From contig NC_019776.1 in assembly GCF_000317675.1 (NCBI RefSeq), positions 1 through 64,000 on the forward strand: a DNA stretch of 64,000 bases, read 5' to 3'. Under the pieces are notes generated by a model. That model searched no databases. It had not been told where the DNA came from and saw nothing but the letters and a program-made list of their open reading frames with translations. Position numbers and translations under genes: made by a program. Shown one piece after another: positions 1-8,714 of this stretch; positions within the stretch are counted from its first letter, which is position 1, and every line of letters starts with the position of its first letter. Source of the stretch: Cyanobacterium aponinum PCC 10605. Its GTDB lineage: Bacteria > Cyanobacteriota > Cyanobacteriia > Cyanobacteriales > Cyanobacteriaceae.

Positions 1-810
1 ATTAATAAGAGTTTAAACAAAACACCAAAATGGGAGTACTTAAGTACAAGCGAGTTTCAATCCCTAAGAGGTATTAATAAGAGTTTAAACGTTCTAGCCG
101 ATATTTTCTCGTCAAACCATTCGTGTTTCAATCCCTAAGAGGTATTAATAAGAGTTTAAACTGACGATGTGATCGGTGAATTGGAAGCTCACATTCAAGT
201 TTCAATCCCTAAGAGGTATTAATAAGAGTTTAAACTTTGGATTATTGGGATTAGTATTGGGATTGGGAATGTTTCAATCCCTAAGAGGTATTAATAAGAG
301 TTTAAACGTACAATACAGTTATACAACTAAGTAAAAAGGTAGTTTCAATCCCTAAGAGGTATTAATAAGAGTTTAAACAGGAACTACTAAAGTAAGAATA
401 GAAATAATATCTTGTTTCAATCCCTAAGAGGTATTAATAAGAGTTTAAACAGTAATAAGAGATTGGAAAATTTTGCGAAGTTCGTTTCAATCCCTAAGAG
501 GTATTAATAAGAGTTTAAACACTGCAAAAGATGAAGCCTTGAAAAAAGGCAGTGAAGTTTCAATCCCTAAGAGGTATTAATAAGAGTTTAAACTAATTGA
601 TAATGACCCTGCTGGAGAAAAAAAAGCCGTTTCAATCCCTAAGAGGTATTAATAAGAGTTTAAACTTACATAAAAGGAGCAGAAGAAGGCATAAAAATTC
701 GTTTCAATCCCTAAGAGGTATTAATAAGAGTTTAAACATCAAAAAGCCAATCAATATCAGTATTAAATCTGCAGTTTCAATCCCTAAGAGGTATTAATAA
801 GAGTTTAAAC
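1..810 (-). CRISPR. CRISPR array, 37-bp repeat, 11 full repeats plus one cut by the window start
   Basis: Eleven identical 37-bp repeats start at 54, 125, 199, 271, 342, 414, 484, 557, 629, 701 and 774; positions 1-18 are the tail of a twelfth, so the array continues leftward out of the window. Spacers are 33-37 bp and all differ. On the plus strand the repeat begins GTTTCAATCCC and ends GAGTTTAAAC. Read on the minus strand it ends GGGATTGAAAC, which matches the usual cyanobacterial 3' repeat end that gives the AUUGAAAC crRNA handle. I therefore infer transcription leftward, with the leader to the right and the newest spacer at 738-773. No cas gene is in the window, so the subtype cannot be set; a type I-D or III partner is possible. 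Confidence 0.97.
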
Positions 811-1130
811 CGCCCACGATCGAAGCCTTTGATATATAAAGTTTTCAAGGTACAATTGCGTAAGCCTATTCATAATTATAAATGAAATTAATACCAACGT
901 CAAAAAAAAATAACGAAAACCCTTGTGAACAAAAAAGCGTAAGGCTATAAAAATTTGAAATTGGTAGAAACTAGACTATATATAGAGTTGTGAGGTAAAT
1001 CTTCTCAAGTCTAATTTTACACCCTATCCCTTACGCATATCTTATATTGCTGATTGCCTATGTTTCTATATAGTTATATTTTTATACTCCCTCAAATAAA
1101 AGAGTTATAATCAGAAAATAAAAAGATAGG
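811..1130 (-). promoter_or_regulatory. Probable CRISPR leader
   Basis: This 320-base AT-rich stretch without a gene lies between the last perfect repeat and the DUF3386 gene. Given the inferred minus-strand array transcription, it is where the leader and promoter should be. Next to the repeat, read on the minus strand, is a segment containing ACCTTGAAAAC and ending CGATCGTGGGCG, which looks like the conserved proximal part of a leader. The word CTTACGC occurs three times on the minus strand (near 863, 939 and 1031). The assignment is inferred from repeat orientation. The right part also holds the promoter of the gene at 1142. Confidence 0.6.
1106..1111 (+). promoter_or_regulatory. Candidate -10 box for the DUF3386 gene
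   Basis: A perfect TATAAT lies 31 bases before the ATG at 1142. No good -35 box is seen at the normal spacing. A weak AGGA-containing ribosome-binding region lies near 1127-1131. Confidence 0.35.
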
Positions 1131-1141
1131 ACAATCGAGAT

Positions 1142-1780
1142 ATGACTCAAACTTTAACAGCAGAACAACTTTTTCGCAATGCTTACGAAAATCGCTATAC
1201 ATGGGATGAGAATTTTCCGGGTTATACCTGTGACATTACCTATAAAACCCCTACAGCTACCTATACAGCCAAGGGTAAAATAGAATCTAATCTACAGTTT
1301 AGCATTTCTGACATCGAAGATAGTTCCGCTCAAAAAGCAATTCAACAACAGTTATGGGAGATTACCATTCACCGAGTTAATCATAGTTTTGAAAAATCCC
1401 ACGGAGAAAATACTTTCAGCTTTGGAGAAACTGATGCAGATGGTGCGGTAGAAATTCTTGTGGGCGGTGCTTCTCAAGGCAATAAATATAAGGTAAAAGA
1501 TAATGTTGTTACCCTTGTTTATCGCAAAATCCGTGATATTTTCGTTACTATCAACACTTTTGAGGTTTTACACACTGACAAAGGCTATTTATCTTTAGGT
1601 TATGACTCCATTTACGCTGATGCTCAAACTGGTGAACAAAAAGGGGCTAAATCTATTTTTCATGACAAATTTGAGAAAGTTGGTGATTACTACGTTTTAA
1701 CTAATCGTCAGATTATTACGGAAGAAAATGAGCAACCAACAATTACCGAATTTAGTTTTTCTAATATCGTTTTTAATTAA
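1142..1780 (+). CDS. DUF3386 family protein
   Basis: The 212-residue product resembles the cyanobacterial DUF3386 family, soluble proteins of unknown function. It starts MTQTLTAEQLF and has no signal peptide or membrane segment. It is rich in alternating beta-strand patterns, as in lipid- or ligand-binding beta folds, and ends with a typical EFSFSNIVFN tail. The gene stands alone between the CRISPR leader and a MITE-like repeat, so the context gives no functional clue. The family call is from memory of its sequence character; the biochemical role is unknown. Confidence 0.75.
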   Translation: MTQTLTAEQLFRNAYENRYTWDENFPGYTCDITYKTPTATYTAKGKIESNLQFSISDIEDSSAQKAIQQQLWEITIHRVNHSFEKSHGENTFSFGETDADGAVEILVGGASQGNKYKVKDNVVTLVYRKIRDIFVTINTFEVLHTDKGYLSLGYDSIYADAQTGEQKGAKSIFHDKFEKVGDYYVLTNRQIITEENEQPTITEFSFSNIVFN

Positions 1781-1797
1781 CGCCAATTAATAATTAA

Positions 1798-2016
1798 CCT
1801 GAGTTTGGGATAAATTTTCATGTCTGAGTGATGAGAAAAAGGACAAAGGGCAAACCCTCCTTTATCTCCCCTAAATAGGGAGGAGAGTAAGAGGCAAAAG
1901 GAAAAGGTGTTTAATAAAATTCCCTCTCTCCCCTCATCCCCGTAAGGGTTGAATATATTCAACCCCTACCACCTGCAACCTGAAACCTTATCCCATATTT
2001 TTAAACCAAACTGAGA
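1798..2016. mobile_element. MITE-like repeat, copy 1
   Basis: The left end reads CCTGAGTTTGGGATAAATTT and the right end, reverse-complemented, reads TCTCAGTTTGG followed by TTTAAAAATA. The same two end types bound elements at 24569-24820, 29492-29721 and 39541-39788. Inside are a 20-bp perfect palindrome (1946-1965), a purine/pyrimidine-rich CTCCCC tract and ACCTGCAACCTGAAACC heptamers. Flanks ATAATTAA (left) and ATAATTAT (2 bp beyond the right end) could be a decayed target duplication. It carries no coding capacity and sits just after the stop of the cca gene. Confidence 0.55.
1946..1965. repeat. 20-bp perfect palindrome
   Basis: GGGTTGAATATATTCAACCC equals its own reverse complement. It is followed by CCTACCACCTGC, like the flanks of other small palindromic repeats in this window. 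It may act as a bidirectional terminator or be a REP-like unit nested in the MITE-like element. Confidence 0.7.
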
Positions 2017-2022
2017 TGATAA

Positions 2023-3237
2023 TTATGTTATAAAATTATTTTTAATAAAATCAATAGCAGTTTCTTTATTATTTATTTTACCTTCGATATAGGCAATTTG
2101 TATCTCTGTTAAGATTTTACCAATTAAAGGGCTAGGGGCAATATTCAAATATTTCATAATATCTTTACCTGATAATAGTGGTTGAGGATGTGCGATCGCA
2201 TCTTCAGGATTTTGGTATAATTCCATAAGCTGAAGAATTAAATCTTTGGATACATTGTGAGCAAGGGCAAAAACAGCTAAATTTGGAAAATAATCCCCTA
2301 CTGACTGGAAGAAAAAATATTGTTTTCTTTTATTTTTTTGGAAATCTATTTCTGTTAAATTATTGGTGAATTGTAGTATAGTCAAAACTGATTTTATTTC
2401 TTGACGGGAGTATTTTAAATTAATTAATTCTGTTTCAGCAATCGAAGGATTTTGGTTAGTTAAACAAGCTAATTTTGCTTCTTTATACCATGAATAATTA
2501 TCAGGAAAATTTGACCTATATTTACTGCTTAAAAACTGGGCAGATTCATCAATGTTTGCTAAGAGATTGACCATTTTTTCATCAGCAGAAGGAAAACAAA
2601 GGTCGAGTAAACCATCTTTAAAGGCTTCTTTTAACCAATAACTACCTTTTTTTGTCTCAAATAAATAAGCTAATTCCTGATTAACCCTCTCCATTGCCAC
2701 ATTTTTTAATAATTCTTTTAAGTCTTTAATAGTGGCACGGGTAAAAGATTCAATGGTAAAATCTAGTTGAGAAGCCTGTCGATAACCTCGCATTAATCTT
2801 AAAGGATCATCCGCTAAATTATCACGACTAATCATCTTTAATATCCCTTTTTTTATATCTATTTCTCCCTGAAAAGGATCAATAATTACACCCTCTCGAC
2901 AATGAAATGCGATCGCATTTATGGTATAATCTCGCCTAGCCAAATCCTGATAAATTGAATCTCCTTCTTGCCCTGCAAAATCAATAGTTGCATGGGGAAA
3001 CACTACCCTAGCAATATACCTTACAGGATCTAAAACAACAAATCCTGCTTGATATTCACGGGCGATGATTTTTGCTGTTTCTATTGGCTTATGGGGCAAA
3101 ACAAAATCTAAGTCTAAATAACTCCTTGAACGTTTTAATAATATATCTCTAACTGCACCACCAACTAAATAACAATTATCAGGTAATAAATTGACATCAA
3201 AAGGTAAATTTTGCTTTAAAAAATTATGTAATATCAT
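2023..3237 (-). CDS. cca: tRNA nucleotidyltransferase (CCA-adding family)
   Basis: This is a 404-residue class II nucleotidyltransferase of the bacterial CCA-adding/poly(A) polymerase family, which builds or repairs the tRNA 3' CCA end from CTP and ATP. Visible motifs in order are GGAVRD (26-31), the catalytic DLDF (42-45, two metal-binding Asp), RRDYTINAIAF (101-111) and DDPLRLMRGYR (143-153), followed by a helical neck and body. Some cyanobacteria split the job between CC-adding and A-adding enzymes, and I cannot tell from sequence alone whether this copy does all three additions. The ATG at 3237 gives the normal N-terminus close to the GG motif. It appears monocistronic. Confidence 0.9.
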   Translation of the reverse strand: MILHNFLKQNLPFDVNLLPDNCYLVGGAVRDILLKRSRSYLDLDFVLPHKPIETAKIIAREYQAGFVVLDPVRYIARVVFPHATIDFAGQEGDSIYQDLARRDYTINAIAFHCREGVIIDPFQGEIDIKKGILKMISRDNLADDPLRLMRGYRQASQLDFTIESFTRATIKDLKELLKNVAMERVNQELAYLFETKKGSYWLKEAFKDGLLDLCFPSADEKMVNLLANIDESAQFLSSKYRSNFPDNYSWYKEAKLACLTNQNPSIAETELINLKYSRQEIKSVLTILQFTNNLTEIDFQKNKRKQYFFFQSVGDYFPNLAVFALAHNVSKDLILQLMELYQNPEDAIAHPQPLLSGKDIMKYLNIAPSPLIGKILTEIQIAYIEGKINNKETAIDFIKNNFIT

Positions 3238-3322
3238 TAAAAATATTTTTACGTAATTATTATATTTTAATTGAATAATTATACTGTTTATTTGATGGTT
3301 ATGTATAATTTCAATTCACGAT

Positions 3323-3410
3323 AAAAGTTTATAAATTATTATTTAATAATTGCCTATTGCCTTTTGCTTACCAAACATCAATAATTCCCATACTCAAAGT
3401 AATAGAGCCA
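3323..3410. repeat. Stop-adjacent dispersed repeat, copy 1
   Basis: The module starts AAAAGTTTATAAATTATTAT, runs through TTGCCTA/TTGCCTT heptamers and ends ACTCAAAGTAATAGAGCCA, 1 base from the stop codon of the CHAT gene. Related copies are at 9817-9898, 21775-21859, 24381-24496 and, degenerate, 39853-39945. Confidence 0.75.
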
Positions 3411-3411
3411 A

Positions 3412-5880
3412 CTATTTAAACCCAAATTGTGCTTTTAAATTAGGATCTATTTTTGCATAATTACTTAAATCTTCTCCTCTTTCAATAGCTTCTTTTAAGG
3501 CTTTTTTATCAGCACTGTAGCTTATTTTTTCAAGACGATATTCTTCTGGTAATTCTTCTATTTTTACTTTTATATCTACTTTAGGATACTCCCTAAATAA
3601 TAATCTTCTTTCTTCCCCTTCTTCTTTTTTATTTAATGAACCTTCTTGATATAAATTAACCAATGTTTTTTGTAGTAATTCTTGTCCTTTTTCTAATTGT
3701 TGAACCTGATTTTTGAGCATTTCATTAACTTTTTTTTGTCTAGCTTTAACAGATGCGATCGCAATTTCATATTGATCATTAATCCATGCAAAACCATCTA
3801 TATCTAAACCTAATTTTCTTAGTAAAATAATAATTTCTTCTTCATCTTCAAGGTTAACTAAATCCTGCCAAATAGTCGCCGCTTTTTCATGATAATTTTG
3901 ATGTAAAGAAGTAACAATTTCTTCATTAACAACCACAGACTTTTGAGAATTAATTTGTTGAGTAATATTTTCCAATGGTAATTGATAATCATAACTATTG
4001 TTTTCTTGCTTCTCTTTCCATCGATTATTAATCCATTCAGTTTCAAAACGATTCAAAGAATCTTGATAAAGATGCAAAATTTCTACCGCCGAAGACATAC
4101 TTCTTTTTTGATAAATTTTGACTAAATCTGATAATAAACTCTGACGGTGATTAATTTCTTTTTTTAGCTCAATATATTGTTTAAAACTTAGGTAAAATCG
4201 ATATAGTTTTTCATCAGTAATATTTTTATTTTGATTATAATTTTGTAAAATAATTTTAACAGAATTTAATTTAGTATTTCCTTCTAAATATTTAACTATT
4301 TCTTGGGCAAATATCAAACCGATTTCATCGACTTCAACAGTAGAATTAACAGGAGAAAGAAAAGGAAAAGCAATAGAATTTCTTCCGCTACTATCAGATA
4401 AGTTTAAACAACGACTAATAACTGTACTAATTAGATTTCTATCCGTTAAACTATGATTATGATAATCATAAATAACTGCATGAAAAATTTTATCCGCTCT
4501 TAATTGACCTCCATTAGTTATCAAAATTTGCCCTAAGTTTTTGACTTGTTCCTGTTTTAATTCCCGATTAATATTTTTTCCCCCTGCCTCTGAAATAATC
4601 CTATTAATATCCTCCGCAAAAGATAAATCTTTATCGATATAATTAACTATTACTTCTGTATTTGTTTCCGTCAAAGATTCATATTCAATTATCAACTGAG
4701 TTTGATTAATCAGAGTTTCTAAAACTAAATGTTGGAAATTTTCAGGAGGTTTAATTGTTTTAATACTAATTGGAGCAAAATCAAGACCTTGTAAATTCTG
4801 CCAAGTCAAGGGTAAACTAGCAGGATTTTGACAAATAATCGGCAACCAAGTAGCACAGGGATATTCGTTTTCAAGTTCTTGGAGTCTTTCCCTAGCTTGT
4901 CTCACTGCCAGATAAAGAGTTTGATTTTGAGCAAAATTAGCTAGAAATTCTTTGATGAAAACATGGGCAACTTTATCGGGTATCATTTCTCCCATAACAA
5001 TGGTTTGAGGAAGATGTAAAGCGGCTAAATCTTTGGCTAACCCTAACCCATCACAAGAGTTAAAAATTGCCAGTCTTAATCCTTTTTGAATAGACTTCAT
5101 TATCGCTTTATTAAATTCTTCAATAGTAATAATATCTTCTTGATTTAGATATAATTGCCCTTGTTGAGTTAGTGGATTTTTTCCGCTATGTCCTGCAAAA
5201 AAAAATAAGTCCCATTCTTCTTCATAAAGATGAGCAAATAATTCTTTTCTACAAGGATTAATTAAAGTTTTAATTTCTGCTTTTTCTAAGTTATTTAATG
5301 TCTCTAAATCTGGCTTTAAATTAATTCCTTCATCATTACCTAACACCGCTAATATTCTTATATTTTGTCTCTGTTTTTGAGGAGTATTTAAACTCTTATA
5401 TTCAATAGGTGCGATCGCAATTTCAGCTTGAGGATATTTAGATAAAAAAGGTTCAAAAAATAAATGCCAAGGAAGAAAAATCAACTCAGAAATTTCCGTT
5501 TGAATTAAAAGACGCACGGATTCATCTCTATTTAATTCTGACAATAAATTTTCTCGAACACGGGCAAAATCAGGAAAAGAAGAATTATACCAATTACTTA
5601 AAGTTTCTTTTAACTGGGAAGCTGACTGACGGCAACTATCACTAATATGAGTTATTTGTTGAGGAGAAGACCCTAATCTCACTTTTTGATTTAAACTGCG
5701 ATAACTTTCTTGCCATTGTTGATAATGTTGACGAATCGGTTGACAAGGGGGAAGTTTCCCTGTAAAAGTAGCAAAAGGATGAGCGATGCGATCGCAACTA
5801 TCTTCACAAATTTGTAAAGTTAAATAAAAACCTGTCTGAAAACTACCTGCTTGAATAGTAAAAAGAATGAGCTTACCCAT
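3412..5880 (-). CDS. CHAT protease-macro domain-Gp157-like fusion protein
   Basis: The product has 822 residues and no signal peptide or membrane segment. Residues about 90-350 form a CHAT (caspase-like) domain: LPWHLFFEP at 136-144, the His of AGHSG (H231), the Cys of NSCDG (C276), and the closing TWLPIICQNP. Residues about 385-550 read as a macro domain: VIVNYID where NAAN is usual, GQILITNGGQL, IFHAVIYDY, NSIAFPFLSP, then a helix and VKIIL. The phosphate-binding loops look degenerate, so ADP-ribose binding is doubtful. Residues about 690-815 are a coiled coil followed by LPEEYRLEK, DKKALKEAIERGED, as in siphovirus Gp157 proteins. I infer a cytosolic protease controlled by a sensor module. 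Substrate and trigger are unknown, and no partner gene is adjacent. Confidence 0.8.
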   Translation of the reverse strand: MGKLILFTIQAGSFQTGFYLTLQICEDSCDRIAHPFATFTGKLPPCQPIRQHYQQWQESYRSLNQKVRLGSSPQQITHISDSCRQSASQLKETLSNWYNSSFPDFARVRENLLSELNRDESVRLLIQTEISELIFLPWHLFFEPFLSKYPQAEIAIAPIEYKSLNTPQKQRQNIRILAVLGNDEGINLKPDLETLNNLEKAEIKTLINPCRKELFAHLYEEEWDLFFFAGHSGKNPLTQQGQLYLNQEDIITIEEFNKAIMKSIQKGLRLAIFNSCDGLGLAKDLAALHLPQTIVMGEMIPDKVAHVFIKEFLANFAQNQTLYLAVRQARERLQELENEYPCATWLPIICQNPASLPLTWQNLQGLDFAPISIKTIKPPENFQHLVLETLINQTQLIIEYESLTETNTEVIVNYIDKDLSFAEDINRIISEAGGKNINRELKQEQVKNLGQILITNGGQLRADKIFHAVIYDYHNHSLTDRNLISTVISRCLNLSDSSGRNSIAFPFLSPVNSTVEVDEIGLIFAQEIVKYLEGNTKLNSVKIILQNYNQNKNITDEKLYRFYLSFKQYIELKKEINHRQSLLSDLVKIYQKRSMSSAVEILHLYQDSLNRFETEWINNRWKEKQENNSYDYQLPLENITQQINSQKSVVVNEEIVTSLHQNYHEKAATIWQDLVNLEDEEEIIILLRKLGLDIDGFAWINDQYEIAIASVKARQKKVNEMLKNQVQQLEKGQELLQKTLVNLYQEGSLNKKEEGEERRLLFREYPKVDIKVKIEELPEEYRLEKISYSADKKALKEAIERGEDLSNYAKIDPNLKAQFGFK

Positions 5881-5887
5881 AATTTAA

Positions 5888-6176
5888 TTAGGAATTGGTA
5901 ATCAGTAATTAGCAATTAAAACAAGGCAATAGGGAAACCCCCCTTCATCCCCCCTCGAGAGGGGGGAGGGCAAAAGGCAAAGGTAAATAGTGAATAGTGT
6001 TGGGGTGAATAGTTGATAATTACTCGTTACTCGTTACTCATTACTTTCTTCTAAAACCTGAAACCTGAAACCTGACACCTTATCTCCCTCATCCCATCAT
6101 CTCCCCATCCCCTAAACACCCTGACACCTGCAACCTGAATGCAACCTGACACCTATTTCCGAACTCCAAACTTAGA
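5888..6176. repeat. Composite intergenic repeat
   Basis: Several repeat modules are joined: AATTAG-type heptamers (5889-5918), a C7/G6 inverted repeat around CTCGAGAG (5949-5966), GTTACTC heptamers (6021-6045) and CCTGAAA/CCTGACA heptamers (6056-6155). Positions about 5985-6176 match the reverse complement of 29303-29491 over nearly their whole length. In both places the module begins at the stop codon of the neighbouring gene and has the same orientation relative to it. Positions 5888-5970 resemble 57188-57260. There is no gene here. Confidence 0.75.
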
Positions 6177-7535
6177 TTAATTGACCTTGGTTTCCGTTTC
6201 CGTTGTTGGTACAGGCTCTTTAAATACTAACTTAAGTAAAGGCGGAGCAACAAAAGTTGTAACAATAACCATCACAATGATTGCCGCATCCGTTGCAGGA
6301 GAAAGAGCGCCACTAGCCGCCCCCACACCAGCAAACACTAAACCAACCTCACCTCTAGGAATCATACCCACACCGACTGCGAGCCTATTAACTTCAGGTT
6401 GTGCCCAAATAGTAAAACCAGCCACAACTTTACCGATAATTGCCACCACTATCAAGAAAGAAGCAATAATCAATCCTTCCCTATTACTAGGCACAGCAGG
6501 ATTTAAAACACTTAAATCAGTTTTTGCCCCAACACAAACAAAGAAAATAGGGACAAACATATCAGCCACAGGAATAATTTGTTCTTCTAATTCTTTTCTT
6601 TTCTCTGTCTCTGCCAAAATTAGACCCGCCGCAAATGCTCCTAAAATCGCCTCTAATTGAATAACATTAGCAATATATGCCAGAGTAAAAGCAAAAATCA
6701 AACCAGTAATTAGAATATCTCCTCTCGTCTTCATCTGGTTCACTAAACCTACTAACCAAGGACTGATTAAACGTCCAATGAGAATTGCACCGATTAAAAA
6801 TGCACCAGCACTAATAATGAGATAAACAATTTGACTAATTTGGATTTCTCCAGTTTTAGCTAAACTTGCAACCACTGCCAAAACAATAATACCTAAAATA
6901 TCATCTAAAACCGCCGCCCCGATGATAATTTGACCTTCTTTTGAGCTTAACTGCCCTAACTCAGCTAATACTTTCGCCGTAATACCAATACTGGTAGCAG
7001 TCAAGGCCGCACCGGCAAAAATAGAAGGAATTAAGGGTAGGTGAAAAAAATAATCCAAACCAAAAGTACCCAAGGCAAAAGGAACAACAACCCCTGCCAC
7101 AGCTACAACAGACGCAGAAGGTCCCACTCTAATTAATTCTTTTAGGTCAGATTCTAAACCAATTTCAAATAAGAGAATAATCACCCCTAACTCAGAAAAA
7201 ATAGAAATCACCTCACTCACGGTGTCAAAAACCTTCTCTGCTGATGAGGGTTCTAAATTAGCTGTAGTTTCCAAAAATTGAATAATTAAAGACTCATCTC
7301 CTGACAATCCACCTTCAGGAAAAATAACTAACTTAAGGGCAGATACCCCGATCACAACCCCACCAACTAACTCCCCTAAAACCGCAGGAAGACCAATTCT
7401 TGAACATAACTCCCCCCCGACTTTACTTGCAAAGTAAATTACGATTAATGTTAATAACACCCCAGCCAGAATAAGGGTAGGACTGGCTGTTTCTGTTGAT
7501 GTTGCTGTTGCGAAAACAGGATAAAACCAAGCCAT
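6177..7535 (-). CDS. nhaS3: Cation:proton antiporter, NhaS3-like (CPA2)
   Basis: The 452-residue integral membrane protein has about 12 hydrophobic segments and resembles the CPA2 family, closest in character to cyanobacterial NhaS3, a Na+/H+ antiporter placed in the thylakoid membrane in Synechocystis. Visible signatures are the early GLPAVLGELVGGVVIG segment, FEIGLESDL, LTATSIGITAKVL and AAVLDDILGIIVLA, the last with the paired Asp used in cation/proton exchange. No C-terminal RCK/TrkA domain is present, which separates it from KefB-type proteins. The family assignment is strong; the exact ion and membrane are inferred. The start at 7535 places the first membrane segment near residue 20. 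Confidence 0.85.
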   Translation of the reverse strand: MAWFYPVFATATSTETASPTLILAGVLLTLIVIYFASKVGGELCSRIGLPAVLGELVGGVVIGVSALKLVIFPEGGLSGDESLIIQFLETTANLEPSSAEKVFDTVSEVISIFSELGVIILLFEIGLESDLKELIRVGPSASVVAVAGVVVPFALGTFGLDYFFHLPLIPSIFAGAALTATSIGITAKVLAELGQLSSKEGQIIIGAAVLDDILGIIVLAVVASLAKTGEIQISQIVYLIISAGAFLIGAILIGRLISPWLVGLVNQMKTRGDILITGLIFAFTLAYIANVIQLEAILGAFAAGLILAETEKRKELEEQIIPVADMFVPIFFVCVGAKTDLSVLNPAVPSNREGLIIASFLIVVAIIGKVVAGFTIWAQPEVNRLAVGVGMIPRGEVGLVFAGVGAASGALSPATDAAIIVMVIVTTFVAPPLLKLVFKEPVPTTETETKVN

Positions 7536-7689
7536 ATATTTTTTGATTCTATTGTTAAAGTTTACTTTCTTTTTTTGATTGTTTACACTTTAACCTATCA
7601 TGACCTCTGTTCGAGCTAAAATTATGGGGCAAAAAAGGGGATGGTGTATAGTGAAGAATTAAATTAAATATTTATAGGAGCTATCATTG

Positions 7690-8607
7690 ATGAAAATCGC
7701 AATTACGGGAGCAACAGGTTTTATTGGTGAAAAATTAGTCAGTAAATTAGCCATTCAACATCAAATTGTCATATTTACCCGTAGTATTGAAAAAGCAAAA
7801 TCAGCTTTTAAAGCTAGTCTTTTATCTAACTTAGAGTTTGTCTCTTATACTCCCAAACAAGCAGGAGAATGGCAAAAAAAAATAGATGGTTGCGATGCAG
7901 TAATTAATTTAGCAGGTGCTCCCATTGCCGAGAGATGGACGACAGATTATAAGCGAGAAATATTAGAGAGTAGGCAATTAGGTACAAGGATGATTGTAGA
8001 AGCAATTTCTCAAGGGGAAAATAAACCAAAAGTTTTAATTAATGCTTCTGCCATTGGTTACTATGGCACCAGTGAAACGGAAACTTATACAGAAATTAGC
8101 CCTGCAGGAAATGATTTTTTAGCCGAAGTTTGTCAAAGTTGGGAAAATGAAGCCCAGAAAGTGACCTCAGAGGGGGTAAGATTAGTTATTTTTCGTTTAG
8201 GCATTGTTTTGGGTAATGGGGGAGCATTAGCAAAGATGATTCCACCTTTTAAAATTTTTGCAGGCGGTCCTATTGGTAGCGGTAAGCAGTGGTTTTCTTG
8301 GGTGCATATCGATGATGTGGTAAATATGATTGAAAATGCTTTAACGTCTGACAACATTGAGGGAACATTCAATGCTACTGCTCCTTATCCTGTAACCATG
8401 AATCAATTATGTGAAACTCTAGGAAATGTTTTAAAACGTCCTTCTTGGTTGCCTGTGCCGAGTATTGCCCTAGAGCTATTGTTAGGAGATGGAGCAAAAG
8501 TGGTATTAGAAGGACAAAAGGTTTTACCACAAAAAACCCAAGAGGTGATGAATTATGATTTTCAGTACTCTAATTTAAAATCTGCCCTAGAAGATATTGT
8601 CGGGTGA
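7690..8607 (+). CDS. TIGR01777 family NAD-dependent epimerase-like protein
   Basis: About 305 residues. The atypical SDR fold is shown by GATGFIG near the N-terminus, INLAGAPIAERW, ASAIGYYG (the active-site Tyr region) and FSWVHIDDV. It belongs to the TIGR01777 group, often misnamed SulA or cell-division inhibitor; the physiological substrate is unknown. A TTG directly precedes the ATG at 7690. I choose the ATG because AGGAG at 7676-7680 is 9 bases away. It is divergent from the antiporter gene, with promoters for both in the 150-base gap. Confidence 0.85.
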   Translation: MKIAITGATGFIGEKLVSKLAIQHQIVIFTRSIEKAKSAFKASLLSNLEFVSYTPKQAGEWQKKIDGCDAVINLAGAPIAERWTTDYKREILESRQLGTRMIVEAISQGENKPKVLINASAIGYYGTSETETYTEISPAGNDFLAEVCQSWENEAQKVTSEGVRLVIFRLGIVLGNGGALAKMIPPFKIFAGGPIGSGKQWFSWVHIDDVVNMIENALTSDNIEGTFNATAPYPVTMNQLCETLGNVLKRPSWLPVPSIALELLLGDGAKVVLEGQKVLPQKTQEVMNYDFQYSNLKSALEDIVG

Positions 8608-8620
8608 GAGGGGGAAGTAA

Positions 8621-8640
8621 GGGCGAATGGCCATTCGCCC
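8621..8640. repeat. 20-bp perfect palindrome between convergent genes
   Basis: GGGCGAATGGCCATTCGCCC is fully self-complementary and lies 13 bases after the TIGR01777 gene stop, between two convergent genes. It can fold in either transcript and may stop transcription from both sides. The unit resembles small palindromic repeats found widely in cyanobacterial genomes. Confidence 0.7.
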
Positions 8641-8714
8641 GTACAGGAGTTCGGAGTTAAGAGTTATTAATTATCAACTATTTACCTTTGCCCTTTTCTT
8701 AATTGCTAATATCT

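Noticed and set aside
236-270. Spacer with ATTGGGATT repetition, considered as evidence of a degenerate repeat
   Set aside because: It is flanked by two perfect repeats at normal spacing, so it is a true, only low-complexity, spacer.
597-797. 66-codon plus-strand reading frame
   Set aside because: It runs through CRISPR repeats and spacers; its repeated peptide (FQSLRGINKSLN) is the repeat itself translated.
1777-1962. 61-codon minus-strand frame
   Set aside because: Lies wholly in the MITE-like repeat and its border; low-complexity translation.
6181-6660. 159-codon plus-strand frame
   Set aside because: Antisense to the membrane-coding part of the antiporter gene; such frames are a by-product of hydrophobic codon bias.
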